From Paraburkholderia sp. LEh10 (GTDB lineage: Bacteria > Pseudomonadota > Gammaproteobacteria > Burkholderiales > Burkholderiaceae): DNA of 39,384 nt. The notes beneath the pieces are model-generated. The model was not told the DNA's origin. It saw only the letters and a program-made list of their open reading frames with translations, and made no database searches. Position numbers and translations under genes: made by a program. The stretch covers positions 1 to 39,384 of the forward strand of contig NZ_JAGIPX010000070.1 of NCBI RefSeq assembly GCF_017814945.1, in the 5' to 3' direction. This document shows positions 9,115-16,918 of this stretch, piece by piece (the stretch's first letter is position 1; each line of letters starts with the position of its first letter).

Positions 9115-11568
9115 ATGACAGCGGTGGATCTGGAATTCGACCAGCTCAACAGTACCGTCGACGCGCTGCGGCGCTCGATCTCCAACCGCATGATGTACGG
9201 CGTCGGCAAGGACGCCGTGACAGCGCGCCCGCAAGACTGGCTGCATGCCGCGGCGCTCGCTGTGCGCGACCGGCTCGTCGCGCGCTGGATGAAAACCACG
9301 CGCCTGCAATACGAGCAGGACGTGAAGCGCGTGTACTACCTTTCGATGGAATTTCTGATCGGACGCACGTTTACAAACGCGCTGCTCGCGCTCGGCATCT
9401 ACGATCAGATGAAGGAAGCGCTCGCGGGTCTCGGCGTCGACATGGAGGCGCTCACCGATCTCGAACCCGACGCCGCGCTCGGCAACGGCGGCCTCGGGCG
9501 TCTTGCCGCGTGCTTCCTCGATTCGATGGCGACGCTCGGCATTCCGGGCTTCGGCTACGGCATCCGCTATGAATACGGGATGTTCAGACAGCAGATCGTC
9601 GACGGCGAGCAGATCGAGACACCCGATTACTGGCTGCGCGCCGGCAACCCGTGGGAGTTTCCGCGTCCGGAAGTGCAGTACATCGTGCATTTCGGCGGGC
9701 GCACGGTGCAGCGCGACGGCCACGTCGCGTGGATCGAAACGCAGCACGTGAACGCGATGGCGTACGACACCGTGATCCCCGGCTTCGCGACGAGCGCGAC
9801 GAACACGCTGCGTCTATGGTCCGCGCGCGCCACGGAAGAACTCGATCTGTCGGCGTTCAATCAGGGCGACTATCGCCGCGCCGTCGATGCGAAGAATATG
9901 TCGGAGAACGTATCGCGCCTGCTTTATCCCGACGACTCGACGCCCGCCGGCCGCGAACTGCGGCTGCGCCAGGAATACTTCTTCGTGTCTGCGACGATGC
10001 AGGACCTGATCCGCCGTTACCAGAGAACGCACAGCACCTTCGGCCGCTTCGCCGAAAAAGTCGCCGTGCATCTGAACGACACGCACCCGGTGCTGGCGAT
10101 TCCCGAACTGATGCGCCTGCTCGTCGACGTGCATCAGGTGCCGTGGGCGAAGGCATGGAAAGACGTGCAGCAGATGTTCTCGTACACGAACCACACGTTG
10201 ATGCCCGAGGCGCTCGAAACGTGGGACGTGGAGACGCTCGCGCGCCTGTTGCCGCGTCACCTCGAAATCATCTTCGATATCAACGCTGAATTTCTCAAGC
10301 ATGTCAGCGAACATTCGGGCCATGACGTCGACATGATCCGGCGCATTTCGCTCGTCGATGAATACGGACAGCGGCGGGTGCGCATGGCGCATCTGGCGAT
10401 CGTCGCGAGCCAGAAGGTGAATGGCGTGTCGAAGCTGCATTCGCAACTGATGACGCGCGACATTTTCGCGGACTTCGCGAAGCTGTGGCCAGAGCGCTTC
10501 ACGAACGTCACCAATGGCGTGACGCCGCGCCGCTGGCTCGCGCAAGCGAGCCCGTCGATGTCGCAACTGATCGATGAACAGATTGGCGTGCATTGGCGGC
10601 GCGATCTGTTCGAACTCGGCAAGCTGCGCGCTCTGCGCGACGACCCGGCGTTCATCCACGCATTCCACGAAGCGAAGCGTCAGAACAAGCTGCGTCTGAT
10701 CCATCGCCTGCAACAGCACACGAAGATGACGTTCGACCCGGAAGCCCTCTTCGATCTGCAGGTCAAGCGCATTCACGAATACAAGCGGCAACTGCTGAAC
10801 GCGTTGCATGTGATCGTGCGCTACAACCGCATCCGCGCGCATCCTGAGCGCGACTGGGTGCCGCGCGTCGTGATGTTCGCGGGCAAGGCGGCATCCGCAT
10901 ACCGGATGGCGAAGACGATCATCAAGCTGATCGGCGATGTGGGCAAGACCGTGAACGGCGACCCGTTGATCGGCGACCGGCTCAAGGTCGTATTCGTGCC
11001 GAACTATGGCGTGAGCGTCGCGGAACTGATCATTCCCGCCGCCGATCTGTCCGAGCAGATTTCGATGGCGGGCACGGAAGCGTCGGGCACGGGGAACATG
11101 AAGCTCGCGCTGAACGGCGCACTGACGATCGGCACGATGGATGGCGCGAATATCGAAATTTGCGATGCGGTCGGGCGCGAGAATATCTTCATCTTCGGGC
11201 ATTCGGCCGATGAAGTAGACGAATTGCGCGCGACGGGCTATCGCCCGCGCGAAATCTACGAGCACGACCCGGAACTGAAGATGGCGCTCGACCAGATCCG
11301 CACCGGCTTCTTCTCGCCGGACGATCCGCTGCGCTTTTCGGATATTTTCCACACGCTCGTCGATTGGGGCGATCACTACATGGTGCTCGCCGATTTCGCC
11401 GCGTTCGCGAAGGCGCAGGATGAAGTCGACAAGCGCTATGTCGACAGGCGCAACTGGACGAAGAGCGCGATCGAAAATGTCGCGGGCATGGGGCAGTTCT
11501 CGTCGGACCGTACGATCGCCGAGTATGCACGCGACATCTGGAATGTGAAGCCGCTCGAACTCGAGTGA
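9115..11568 (+). CDS. glgP: Glycogen/alpha-glucan phosphorylase
   Basis: An 817-residue GT35 family enzyme that releases glucose-1-phosphate from alpha-1,4-glucans. The length matches bacterial phosphorylases (about 800-830). The PLP-binding lysine is in GTGNMKLALNGALTIGTMDG at residue 663. Other family blocks are present: DAALGNGGLGRLAACFLDS and YGIRYEYGMF near residue 150, HLNDTHPVLAIPELMR, and VTNGVTPRRWL. The ATG at 9115 has GGAGGT at 9105-9110. It stands alone: no glgA, glgB, glgC or glgX within the window. A hairpin follows at 11586-11617. Confidence 0.96.
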   Translation: MTAVDLEFDQLNSTVDALRRSISNRMMYGVGKDAVTARPQDWLHAAALAVRDRLVARWMKTTRLQYEQDVKRVYYLSMEFLIGRTFTNALLALGIYDQMKEALAGLGVDMEALTDLEPDAALGNGGLGRLAACFLDSMATLGIPGFGYGIRYEYGMFRQQIVDGEQIETPDYWLRAGNPWEFPRPEVQYIVHFGGRTVQRDGHVAWIETQHVNAMAYDTVIPGFATSATNTLRLWSARATEELDLSAFNQGDYRRAVDAKNMSENVSRLLYPDDSTPAGRELRLRQEYFFVSATMQDLIRRYQRTHSTFGRFAEKVAVHLNDTHPVLAIPELMRLLVDVHQVPWAKAWKDVQQMFSYTNHTLMPEALETWDVETLARLLPRHLEIIFDINAEFLKHVSEHSGHDVDMIRRISLVDEYGQRRVRMAHLAIVASQKVNGVSKLHSQLMTRDIFADFAKLWPERFTNVTNGVTPRRWLAQASPSMSQLIDEQIGVHWRRDLFELGKLRALRDDPAFIHAFHEAKRQNKLRLIHRLQQHTKMTFDPEALFDLQVKRIHEYKRQLLNALHVIVRYNRIRAHPERDWVPRVVMFAGKAASAYRMAKTIIKLIGDVGKTVNGDPLIGDRLKVVFVPNYGVSVAELIIPAADLSEQISMAGTEASGTGNMKLALNGALTIGTMDGANIEICDAVGRENIFIFGHSADEVDELRATGYRPREIYEHDPELKMALDQIRTGFFSPDDPLRFSDIFHTLVDWGDHYMVLADFAAFAKAQDEVDKRYVDRRNWTKSAIENVAGMGQFSSDRTIAEYARDIWNVKPLELE

Positions 11569-11581
11569 CGTCCATGCATTG

Positions 11582-11617
11582 AAAAAGCCGCTGCGCGACG
11601 GGAGTCACACAGCGGCT
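11582..11617 (-). terminator. Intrinsic terminator between convergent genes
   Basis: The arms AGCCGCTG (11586-11593) and CAGCGGCT (11610-11617) pair around a 16-base loop. On the minus strand the stem is followed by five Us (the A-run at 11582-11586), so it should terminate the lipoprotein gene ending at 11684. It may also help end the phosphorylase transcript on the plus strand. Confidence 0.6.
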
Positions 11618-11683
11618 CTTGCGTGTTTGCGGCATGTTTGCGGCGTGTTTGCGCGCGTGAAGGACGTCGGCGCGCGGGCGGCT

Positions 11684-12739
11684 TCAACTGCCCATTCGCT
11701 CGATGTCGCGCGACGCGCGCAGTCCCAGTTGGCCGTGCGCGAAGTCGAACAGCAAGTCGATGTTCTGCAACGACATCAATCCGACCACGATGCGGTTCGC
11801 GCCCGGCGCGGCCTTGGCGATCACCGTTTGCGCGTCGTTGAAGCGGTGCGCCCAGTTGCCGACCCCGAGCACCACGTTGTAATTGCCTTGCGCGAAGGTC
11901 TTGTGCTCGTCGGTGTCGCCTTCCCAGTCGGGCGCCTTGTCGGTTTCGACGCGGATCATGTCGGTGCCGCCCGTCGAGAACACCACGGGCGCGCAAAAGC
12001 GCATCTTGTTGCCGATCTGCACGCAGCCCGTCGGCCATTGCTCGGAGCCGTCCTTCGCGTTCGTGAGCGGGACGATCGTGAAGTCCTTGGTGAGTTCATT
12101 CGACGGGCTCAGCACCAGAAACGGACGGTTCAGGTTCGAGCGCACGATGTACCGCTGGCCGATGTTGCCGGGCAGCGCGCGCAGCGGTTGGGTGCAGCAG
12201 GCGTCGCGCGGCTCGTCGGCGCCGACGCCGAGAATGCCCGAGAACGCCCAGCCGAATTCGCCCGTGTAGCCGTCCTGCGCGACGCAGCGCTTGTTGCTCT
12301 TCAGGCAGCTGACCTGGTCGACGGCTTGCGCGGCGATATCGACGGGCTTCGTGCCGGTGATGCTCAACGGCAACGTGACGGTCGCGCCGGACACCTGCGC
12401 ATCCGTTGCGAACACGAGCGTCGTGCGCTGGCCCGTCGACGGATAGTTCGAGCGCGGCAACACCGACGACAGCACGCGCACGCCGCGCGTGCCCGTATCG
12501 AGCATCAGATAGACGGCCTTGCCGTCCATCTGCACGGGCAAGCCGATCGACGTGCGCCCGCGCGTATCGCTGCGCTCCGCGTACAGCGGCACGAGCAGGC
12601 CGTCACGCCCGCCGTTGATCAGGCTCGCTTTCGTTTCGGGCGGGACGGGCGTGGAGATCGGGGTCGAACAGGCCGTGAGCGCGAGCACGATAAGCGCGCC
12701 CGCGAAGCCGGCCATGCGCCGGAAGAAATGGACAGACAT
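11684..12739 (-). CDS. Lipoprotein with aspartic-protease-like DTG motif
   Basis: A 351-residue predicted lipoprotein. The signal segment GFAGALIVLALTAC ends in the lipobox LTAC, giving a lipidated cysteine. After a short linker comes AVYLMLDTGTRGVRVLSS, which has the hydrophobic-hydrophobic-DTG pattern of retropepsin/pepsin-like folds, then FSGILGVGADEP. Cysteines are frequent (CLKSNKRC, ACCTQ, GCVQIG). The layout resembles proteins annotated DUF3443 in Burkholderia, which is from memory and unchecked. Only one DTG is present, so a working protease would need a second copy by dimerisation; it may also be non-enzymatic. ATG 12739 is preferred to the GTG nine bases earlier because AAGG lies eight bases before it. 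Confidence 0.75.
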   Translation of the reverse strand: MSVHFFRRMAGFAGALIVLALTACSTPISTPVPPETKASLINGGRDGLLVPLYAERSDTRGRTSIGLPVQMDGKAVYLMLDTGTRGVRVLSSVLPRSNYPSTGQRTTLVFATDAQVSGATVTLPLSITGTKPVDIAAQAVDQVSCLKSNKRCVAQDGYTGEFGWAFSGILGVGADEPRDACCTQPLRALPGNIGQRYIVRSNLNRPFLVLSPSNELTKDFTIVPLTNAKDGSEQWPTGCVQIGNKMRFCAPVVFSTGGTDMIRVETDKAPDWEGDTDEHKTFAQGNYNVVLGVGNWAHRFNDAQTVIAKAAPGANRIVVGLMSLQNIDLLFDFAHGQLGLRASRDIERMGS

Positions 12740-12937
12740 CGCACACACCTTGCAGAAATGCGTGGTCGCGGTGCCGGCCGCGCGCGGCGCTTCGGGCTCC
12801 GAACAGCGCGGACCGCCGGTTGAAGCAATGCGCGCGCAGCCCGGCGCGAGGGCACGCGAGATGACAGGACCGCCGACTGTACGCGCGCGGTCGTGGACAC
12901 CTGCAAAAATGTGTGGACGTGCCCGCCCTGTGCTGCT

Positions 12938-13276
12938 TTAGTGCTGCTGTGCGCTCGATTGCGCAAGGCAGACGGCGCGTACGCGGCCGACAGTCGCGTC
13001 GCGCAGCGCGCTTGCAAGTGCGCCGACGACGTCGCCGACGCTGCGCGCCATCACGTCGACGCGGAAGGTGATGCAGTCGTTGCGTTTGTCGACGGCGATC
13101 ACGAAGAGGCGCGAACCCTCGCCGAGGGCCGCAAGCAACGCACGGCGGCCTGCTGCCGACGAGGTGCCCGGCACGGTCACGTCGATCGTGACGACAGACA
13201 GGGCGGGTTGGGCTGCGATGTCGATGGCGGGCGCGCGGCGCGGGAGCGTGCGCGATGAAGCGATTGCTGTATGCAT
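12938..13276 (-). CDS. Small hypothetical protein, possible ACT-like fold
   Basis: A 112-residue protein from the ATG at 13276. After a basic N-terminal stretch, residues about 28-105 read as beta-alpha-beta-beta-alpha-beta: LSVVTIDVTVPG, then RRALLAALGEG, SRLFVIAVDKRND, CITFRVDVMA, VGDVVGALASALRD and GRVRAVCLAQ. This order is that of ferredoxin-like ACT regulatory domains. The fold call is an inference from pattern only. There is no strong ribosome site, and the frame is open 27 codons further upstream, so the start is uncertain. Neighbours on the same strand are also small unknown proteins. Confidence 0.55.
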   Translation of the reverse strand: MHTAIASSRTLPRRAPAIDIAAQPALSVVTIDVTVPGTSSAAGRRALLAALGEGSRLFVIAVDKRNDCITFRVDVMARSVGDVVGALASALRDATVGRVRAVCLAQSSAQQH

Positions 13277-13405
13277 CGTCGATGCGCCGCCGCGAGTTTG
13301 GCGGCGTGGCTGTTGAGATGCTTCCACTCTAGCGGGCAGCGTCTCAAGCGGGCGCAAAAAGGCACCACGCGTGCCGTTAATTTTGTGTAAAGACGGCGCG
13401 TGCGC

Positions 13406-13810
13406 TCAGCTTTTGGGCGCGGCGGCGGGAGAGGCCGCAGAGGCGCCGCGCGCATCGCGGACCGTTTGCGCGACGCGCTCGACAAACGGCAGATCGATGC
13501 TGGAGAGCGCTTCGCGCTCGGTATCGCCGGTGCGGACCATTAGGCGGTGCGTGACGTCCTGGCTGCGCCACGTGAGCCAGCCGACCACGACCAGCATCAC
13601 GCCGCACACGATACCGGCCGACGACTCAAACACGCCGCCGACAATCGCGCCCGCGGCGCCGATCAGCGAAATCGCCCAGGGCAGGACCTTGTTCTTCTGC
13701 ACGGTGACGACGCGCACGCCCTGGATGTCGCGCAACGGAAAGACCTGGCCCGCCGCCGACAGGGCGTTGCGCGTCACCGAGACGCCGCGTTCGTTGAAAG
13801 GGGTTTCCAT
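13406..13810 (-). CDS. Small membrane protein, DUF6232-like
   Basis: A 134-residue protein. The N-terminal part (METPFNERGVSVTRNAL, then YxL-like beta strands and GVRVVTVQKNK) resembles a small PH-like beta domain, followed by two adjacent hydrophobic segments (LPWAISLIGAAGAIVGGVF and AGIVCGVMLVVVGWLTW) and a soluble tail rich in Ala and Ser. The layout matches the DUF6232 family as I remember it; function unknown. ATG 13810 is chosen because the family-like sequence starts there, although the frame is open 25 codons earlier. It is predicted to sit in the inner membrane with both ends in the cytoplasm. Confidence 0.65.
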   Translation of the reverse strand: METPFNERGVSVTRNALSAAGQVFPLRDIQGVRVVTVQKNKVLPWAISLIGAAGAIVGGVFESSAGIVCGVMLVVVGWLTWRSQDVTHRLMVRTGDTEREALSSIDLPFVERVAQTVRDARGASAASPAAAPKS

Positions 13811-14164
13811 CTTGACTGGTTCAGGCTGGGGGAAAGGGCGCAGCGTAGCAGACTTCGATTGCCTAATAGTACGGATTTTTTCCAACCGATCGAAACGCGT
13901 CAGATAGGGCTCAAATTCCGGTGTTCAACTTGAGCCATATCATACCAGGGCGCCGTCACGTCAGCGCTCAAACGGCAAGTCTTCGATGGCGCGCAGGCTC
14001 CATTGAAACCGGACGTGCCAGCAGCGCACGGCGCAATTAATGAGTGCCGCCGGACCGCCGCAGGGAACCCGTGACCATGATCGAGCGATGGGTGTTGTTC
14101 ATGATGCGATTTCACGGGACCGTTCCAGCAAACAATGCCGTCGCTCATGCAGTCAATCCCAGTT
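13811..14164. other. Intergenic region, nothing recognised
   Basis: About 350 bases between two minus-strand genes. Short open frames exist on both strands but none has a ribosome site or a recognisable product. In particular, I found no barstar-like immunity gene for the adjacent RNase-like gene. Confidence 0.3.
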
Positions 14165-14635
14165 TTATTCTGCAATGCGCTTAAAACTGGCGTAGTAATC
14201 GTCGGTGTAATAGCAGTCGCTGGTCTGCTTGCGCGGTCCACCACATACGATCCGGCGCTGCCCACGATCCGTCGAGCCAGGCGTGCGAACCGTGTAGGTG
14301 TGGTAATAGCCGCGCGGATGCTTCGGCAGCAAAAGCGCACTGTTACGGAACAGGACGCCGTCCTCGCCAAAAGGGAAGGGGCCGCCCGCCTTGATCAGCC
14401 GCAGTGTTTCGGCTGCCTCCCCCGGCAACTGTGTCTTGGTGACGGTGCCCAGCGCGCCCGTCTGTTGCGCGCCAGACGCGGCCGTTGCGTCGCTCGCGCC
14501 CTGCGCGGGCTGACTCGCTGCCCCGCTCGCGGATGCGCCCGATGCCTCAGTGGCGTTGTGCGATCCCTCCTTGCCGCATCCGCCGAGGATCGCGCTCAAG
14601 GCCACGATGCAGGAGAAAGCCCACGCTCTCTTCAC
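14165..14635 (-). CDS. RNase Sa/barnase-like lipoprotein lacking catalytic Glu and His
   Basis: A 156-residue protein with a lipobox ending in Cys20 (ILGGC), a Ser/Ala/Gly-rich linker (about 21-65) and a microbial guanyl-specific ribonuclease domain (about 66-156). Landmarks are LPGEAAETLRLI, GGPFPF, DGVLFRN, GYYHTYTVRTPG, DRGQRRIVCGG and CYYTDDYYASF. In RNase Sa the general base is Glu54 (YYHEYTV) and the general acid is His85 (GDHYATF). Here those positions are Thr113 and Tyr147, while Arg124 and Arg128 (Sa Arg65 and Arg69) remain. It is therefore predicted to bind but not cleave RNA efficiently. The start is GTG 14635, with GGGGAG about ten bases upstream. It is probably lipid-anchored in the envelope. 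Confidence 0.85.
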   Translation of the reverse strand: MKRAWAFSCIVALSAILGGCGKEGSHNATEASGASASGAASQPAQGASDATAASGAQQTGALGTVTKTQLPGEAAETLRLIKAGGPFPFGEDGVLFRNSALLLPKHPRGYYHTYTVRTPGSTDRGQRRIVCGGPRKQTSDCYYTDDYYASFKRIAE

Positions 14636-14697
14636 GAAACGGTTCTCCCCTCGTTGACCAGCATTCGACGACCAGGATAAATGTAAAGGTATCGCTA

Positions 14698-14853
14698 ATG
14701 GCGGAGCGAATCAATGTTCGGCCGGAAATAGATCCTATGGAGCAGGAAGGCGCGAGCGGCGCTGCGAGTTCCTCGCGCATCGCGAACCAACAGCATAGGC
14801 AGGCTCAGGCCCGCACAAAGCGGACCCAATCGGTGCGCGGCAGCGCCCGGTGA
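14698..14853 (+). CDS. Possible small protein, 51 aa
   Basis: An open frame starting MAERINVRPEIDPMEQEG, with AAAGGT at 14685-14690 as a plausible ribosome site seven bases before the ATG. The product would be hydrophilic and basic at its end (ARTKRTQSVRGSAR) and probably disordered. I recognise no family. It is divergent from the RNase-like gene, whose upstream region it shares. Confidence 0.25.
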   Translation: MAERINVRPEIDPMEQEGASGAASSSRIANQQHRQAQARTKRTQSVRGSAR

Positions 14854-15133
14854 CGGCGGCTGAACCAGGACCGTCGAACGCGAGCCTCTATTCCGCGGCC
14901 ATTATTGTCACTTCGTCGGCGCCCGGTCGTTTCCGAAGTCGGGGCCTGCATCCTGATCTTTGCGACCCGCGACCGGACAGGCCAACCACAGTACAGAGAC
15001 GATAGGCCGCTTTCACTTGGCAGACGCGTACTCAGCCTATAGAGGCATCTGGGACCCAGATCGAGTCGCGGATGCCGTTATTCATCTATCGTTCGTCTTT
15101 TAAGGCGGCCATCCGGCGTATGGAGAAGTTGTC
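14854..15133. other. Intergenic region, nothing recognised
   Basis: About 280 bases with stops in all frames and no clear promoter or RNA element. It belongs to a 14.6-16.8 kb stretch of low coding density. Confidence 0.3.
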
Positions 15134-15587
15134 GTGCTAACTATCCGCAACTCGCGGCAGAAGTATCTCGGCGTCTCGCTGCGCAATCCGAACGACTATC
15201 TGGCAAAGAGCGGGCCACTGACACGCCGGCTATTACTGGCAAATGCACGCATGAGCGGTTATGTTGTTAACATCCCGCAAGCCGCCTTGTCTGTACGCGT
15301 TGAAGTGGCGCTGGCACATATGGAATTTTTTCTTCGGCAGCGCGGGATTCGTGAAAACGAGTCGGCCTTGTCGCGTTGACCCGTCGGCGGCGCAATGCCG
15401 GGGAAGACGCATATTTGCTCAGATGGCCGATGGATTGCAGGCGTACGGAGAAACGCTGCCACGTGGAAAAGCGCTCGGCGAGTTGCTTTCGGTAGAGCGG
15501 AGCGCGCAGCGGATGCCGCTTGAGCGCGAAGTGCTCCCGCTTAAGGAACGATTGCCGATCGTGCTCCGTCGTCGGGGATATGGCTGA
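15134..15587 (+). pseudogene. Possible frameshifted small gene around a T6 run
   Basis: A frame from GTG 15134 (LTIRNSRQKYLGVSLRNP...) runs to HMEFF and stops at 15379. A second frame continues from the same place (FFGSAGFVKTSRP...) to 15587, ending LPIVLRRRGYG. The two meet at six Ts (15326-15331), and loss of one T would join them into a protein of about 150 residues. I do not recognise either half, so coding is unproven. The case rests on the position of the homopolymer and on two neighbouring genes that also look frameshifted. Confidence 0.2.
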
Positions 15588-15606
15588 TTGCAAGGGAAAA
15601 CATGAG

Positions 15607-16036
15607 ATGACGATGTTTCCTCGCTGGGTTTGCAGCCACCTGTTTCGTGGCTTGCGTTCGTGCGCAAAGCATCGCTCCCGGCCCGCTCGTCACGCCTTCA
15701 GGCGAACTGCAATTCGTGCGCGTCGACCGCCAGTTCGCCGGAATGCTCGACAAGGAAATTTTCGATCGCTTCGGCGCGAACTCGCTCGCGCATTTCGATG
15801 ACGTCGGCAACGTAGATCACATGGTTGAGCGCACGCTGGTGCAGACCGATGCGGGCCCGGTGCTGTACGACTTTCGTCATCATCCGCCGCTCGTGCAGCG
15901 GTCGGGTAAGCGCATGACCGTCAAGCGCGTGTTCTGGCAAGACGATGAAGTCGTAATGCAAAGCTCGCAGGGCTGGTTCCGGTTCAAAGGCGGCGTGTTG
16001 ACGAAGCTGCAGTCGTCTAAGACGACTTACCATTGA
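15607..16036 (+). pseudogene. Exported hypothetical protein with frameshifted signal peptide
   Basis: The body reads well from 15647 (QSIAPGPLVTPSGELQFVRV ... MTVKRVFWQDDEVVM ... TTYH), probably a small beta-rich periplasmic protein of unknown function. In this frame the upstream codons give FLAGFAATCFVACVRAQS, an ideal signal-peptide core, but the frame stops at 15608 without any start codon. ATG 15607 and ATG 15613 lie one base out of frame, and deleting one T of the TTT at 15616-15618 joins them to give MTMFLAGFAATCFVACVRAQ. As written, only GTG 15647 could start it, cutting the signal peptide. Either a real inactivating insertion or a sequence error. Confidence 0.45.
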
Positions 16037-16129
16037 ATGCGCGCAGACCCCGAACATGCACTCGCCAGCGATGGCATACATTGGCTCGCCGCGCAGCCCT
16101 GTCGAAAAGCGCCGGCATTGACGCCGATC

Positions 16130-16528
16130 GTGTCAAGGTGCTGCACGATAGTAGCCGTTGCCGTGATTGCGGTGCCGACACTGCACGATGCGGACACCGG
16201 GCGTGCAGGTTCGCAACCGGCCGATGACGCCATTGTCAATGCCTGGCGTACCCTGCGCATCGTCGACTGCGCCCGCTGTCATGGCAAGGACTATGAGGGG
16301 CTGGCGGCGCCGTCGATTGTCGTGTACGCGCGCGCACAGAGCCGTGAGCTGTTTGTCCGCATGGTCCTGGACGGTAAGCCGTCCCGCGGGATGCCCGCAT
16401 ATCGCGACAACCCCCTCGTTGCTGCGCACATTGGCGATATTTACCGTCTTTTCTCGGCCGTGCCGACGGCACCATCCCCGCCGACCCGCGGCCTCCGAAG
16501 CGATAGTCCGAGCCGGCTCGGCTGCTGA
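16130..16528 (+). CDS. c-type cytochrome, C-terminus probably frameshifted
   Basis: From GTG 16130 the frame gives a hydrophobic export segment (CCTIVAVAVIAVPTL) and a class I cytochrome c domain: haem motif CARCH (47-51) and axial methionine in SRGMPAY (Met88), then HIGDIYRLF. After residue 110 it reads an unlikely SAVPTAPSPPTRG tail to 16528. In the next frame the same DNA reads RADGTIPADPRPPKR and stops at 16506, which is what small cytochromes of this type usually carry after the last helix (Y-x-x-L-x-A-R-x-D-G). A one-base deletion near 16457-16459 is the simplest reading. Haem binding could survive. No ribosome site supports the GTG, so the start is also doubtful. The oxidase or dehydrogenase partner is not in the window. 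Confidence 0.55.
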   Translation: MSRCCTIVAVAVIAVPTLHDADTGRAGSQPADDAIVNAWRTLRIVDCARCHGKDYEGLAAPSIVVYARAQSRELFVRMVLDGKPSRGMPAYRDNPLVAAHIGDIYRLFSAVPTAPSPPTRGLRSDSPSRLGC

Positions 16529-16835
16529 CCATCGCAACCGGCAGAAGCTGCACGAGCGGCGCCGAACGATTCTGGCGTGACCGTGGGCATGTCCTGCGAT
16601 GCCGCGCCTGCTGCGTGCGCCTGTCCCGTCGAACCGACAACAAATGCGGTTGCCGTCGACATCGTGCACAACGCGTGAGCAATGCTCACCGCACTTGCTC
16701 CTTTTATGTTGGCGCGCTAGCGGGCCGCGTGAGTTCAATCCGCGTTCAATCGAGACACGGCCGGGAACACGCGCTGGCGCAATGTTATCCATACCGCCTG
16801 CTGCTTCGCGGGATCGCGCGGCGGCGAACACGAAC
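16529..16835. other. Intergenic region, nothing recognised
   Basis: About 300 bases between the cytochrome and the phosphoesterase terminators. No gene or RNA element is apparent. Confidence 0.3.
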
Positions 16836-16864
16836 AAAAAGCCGCGCGCCAACCCGCTGCGCGG
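16836..16864 (-). terminator. Intrinsic terminator, minus strand
   Basis: The arms CCGCGC (16842-16847) and GCGCGG (16859-16864) form a stem. On the minus strand it is followed by five Us (A-run at 16836-16840). It is a second stop signal downstream of the phosphoesterase gene. Confidence 0.55.
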
Positions 16865-16880
16865 TGCAATCTTTCAGCTT

Positions 16881-16903
16881 GGCAGGGCCGCTTCGGCCCT
16901 GCC
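16881..16903 (-). terminator. Perfect 10-bp hairpin after the phosphoesterase gene
   Basis: GGCAGGGCCG and CGGCCCTGCC pair perfectly around a three-base loop, 15 bases past the phosphoesterase stop. There is no U-run directly after it; it probably works together with the U-tailed stem at 16836-16864 or protects the mRNA 3' end. Confidence 0.6.
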
Positions 16904-16918
16904 TTCAATGCCGCACCG

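Noticed and set aside
9814..11376. Minus-strand open frame of 520 codons
   Set aside because: Antisense to glycogen phosphorylase; composition typical of a shadow frame.
13900..14370. Candidate barstar-like immunity gene beside the RNase-like gene
   Set aside because: The frame is mostly antisense to the RNase-like gene, has no ribosome site and no barstar-like sequence.
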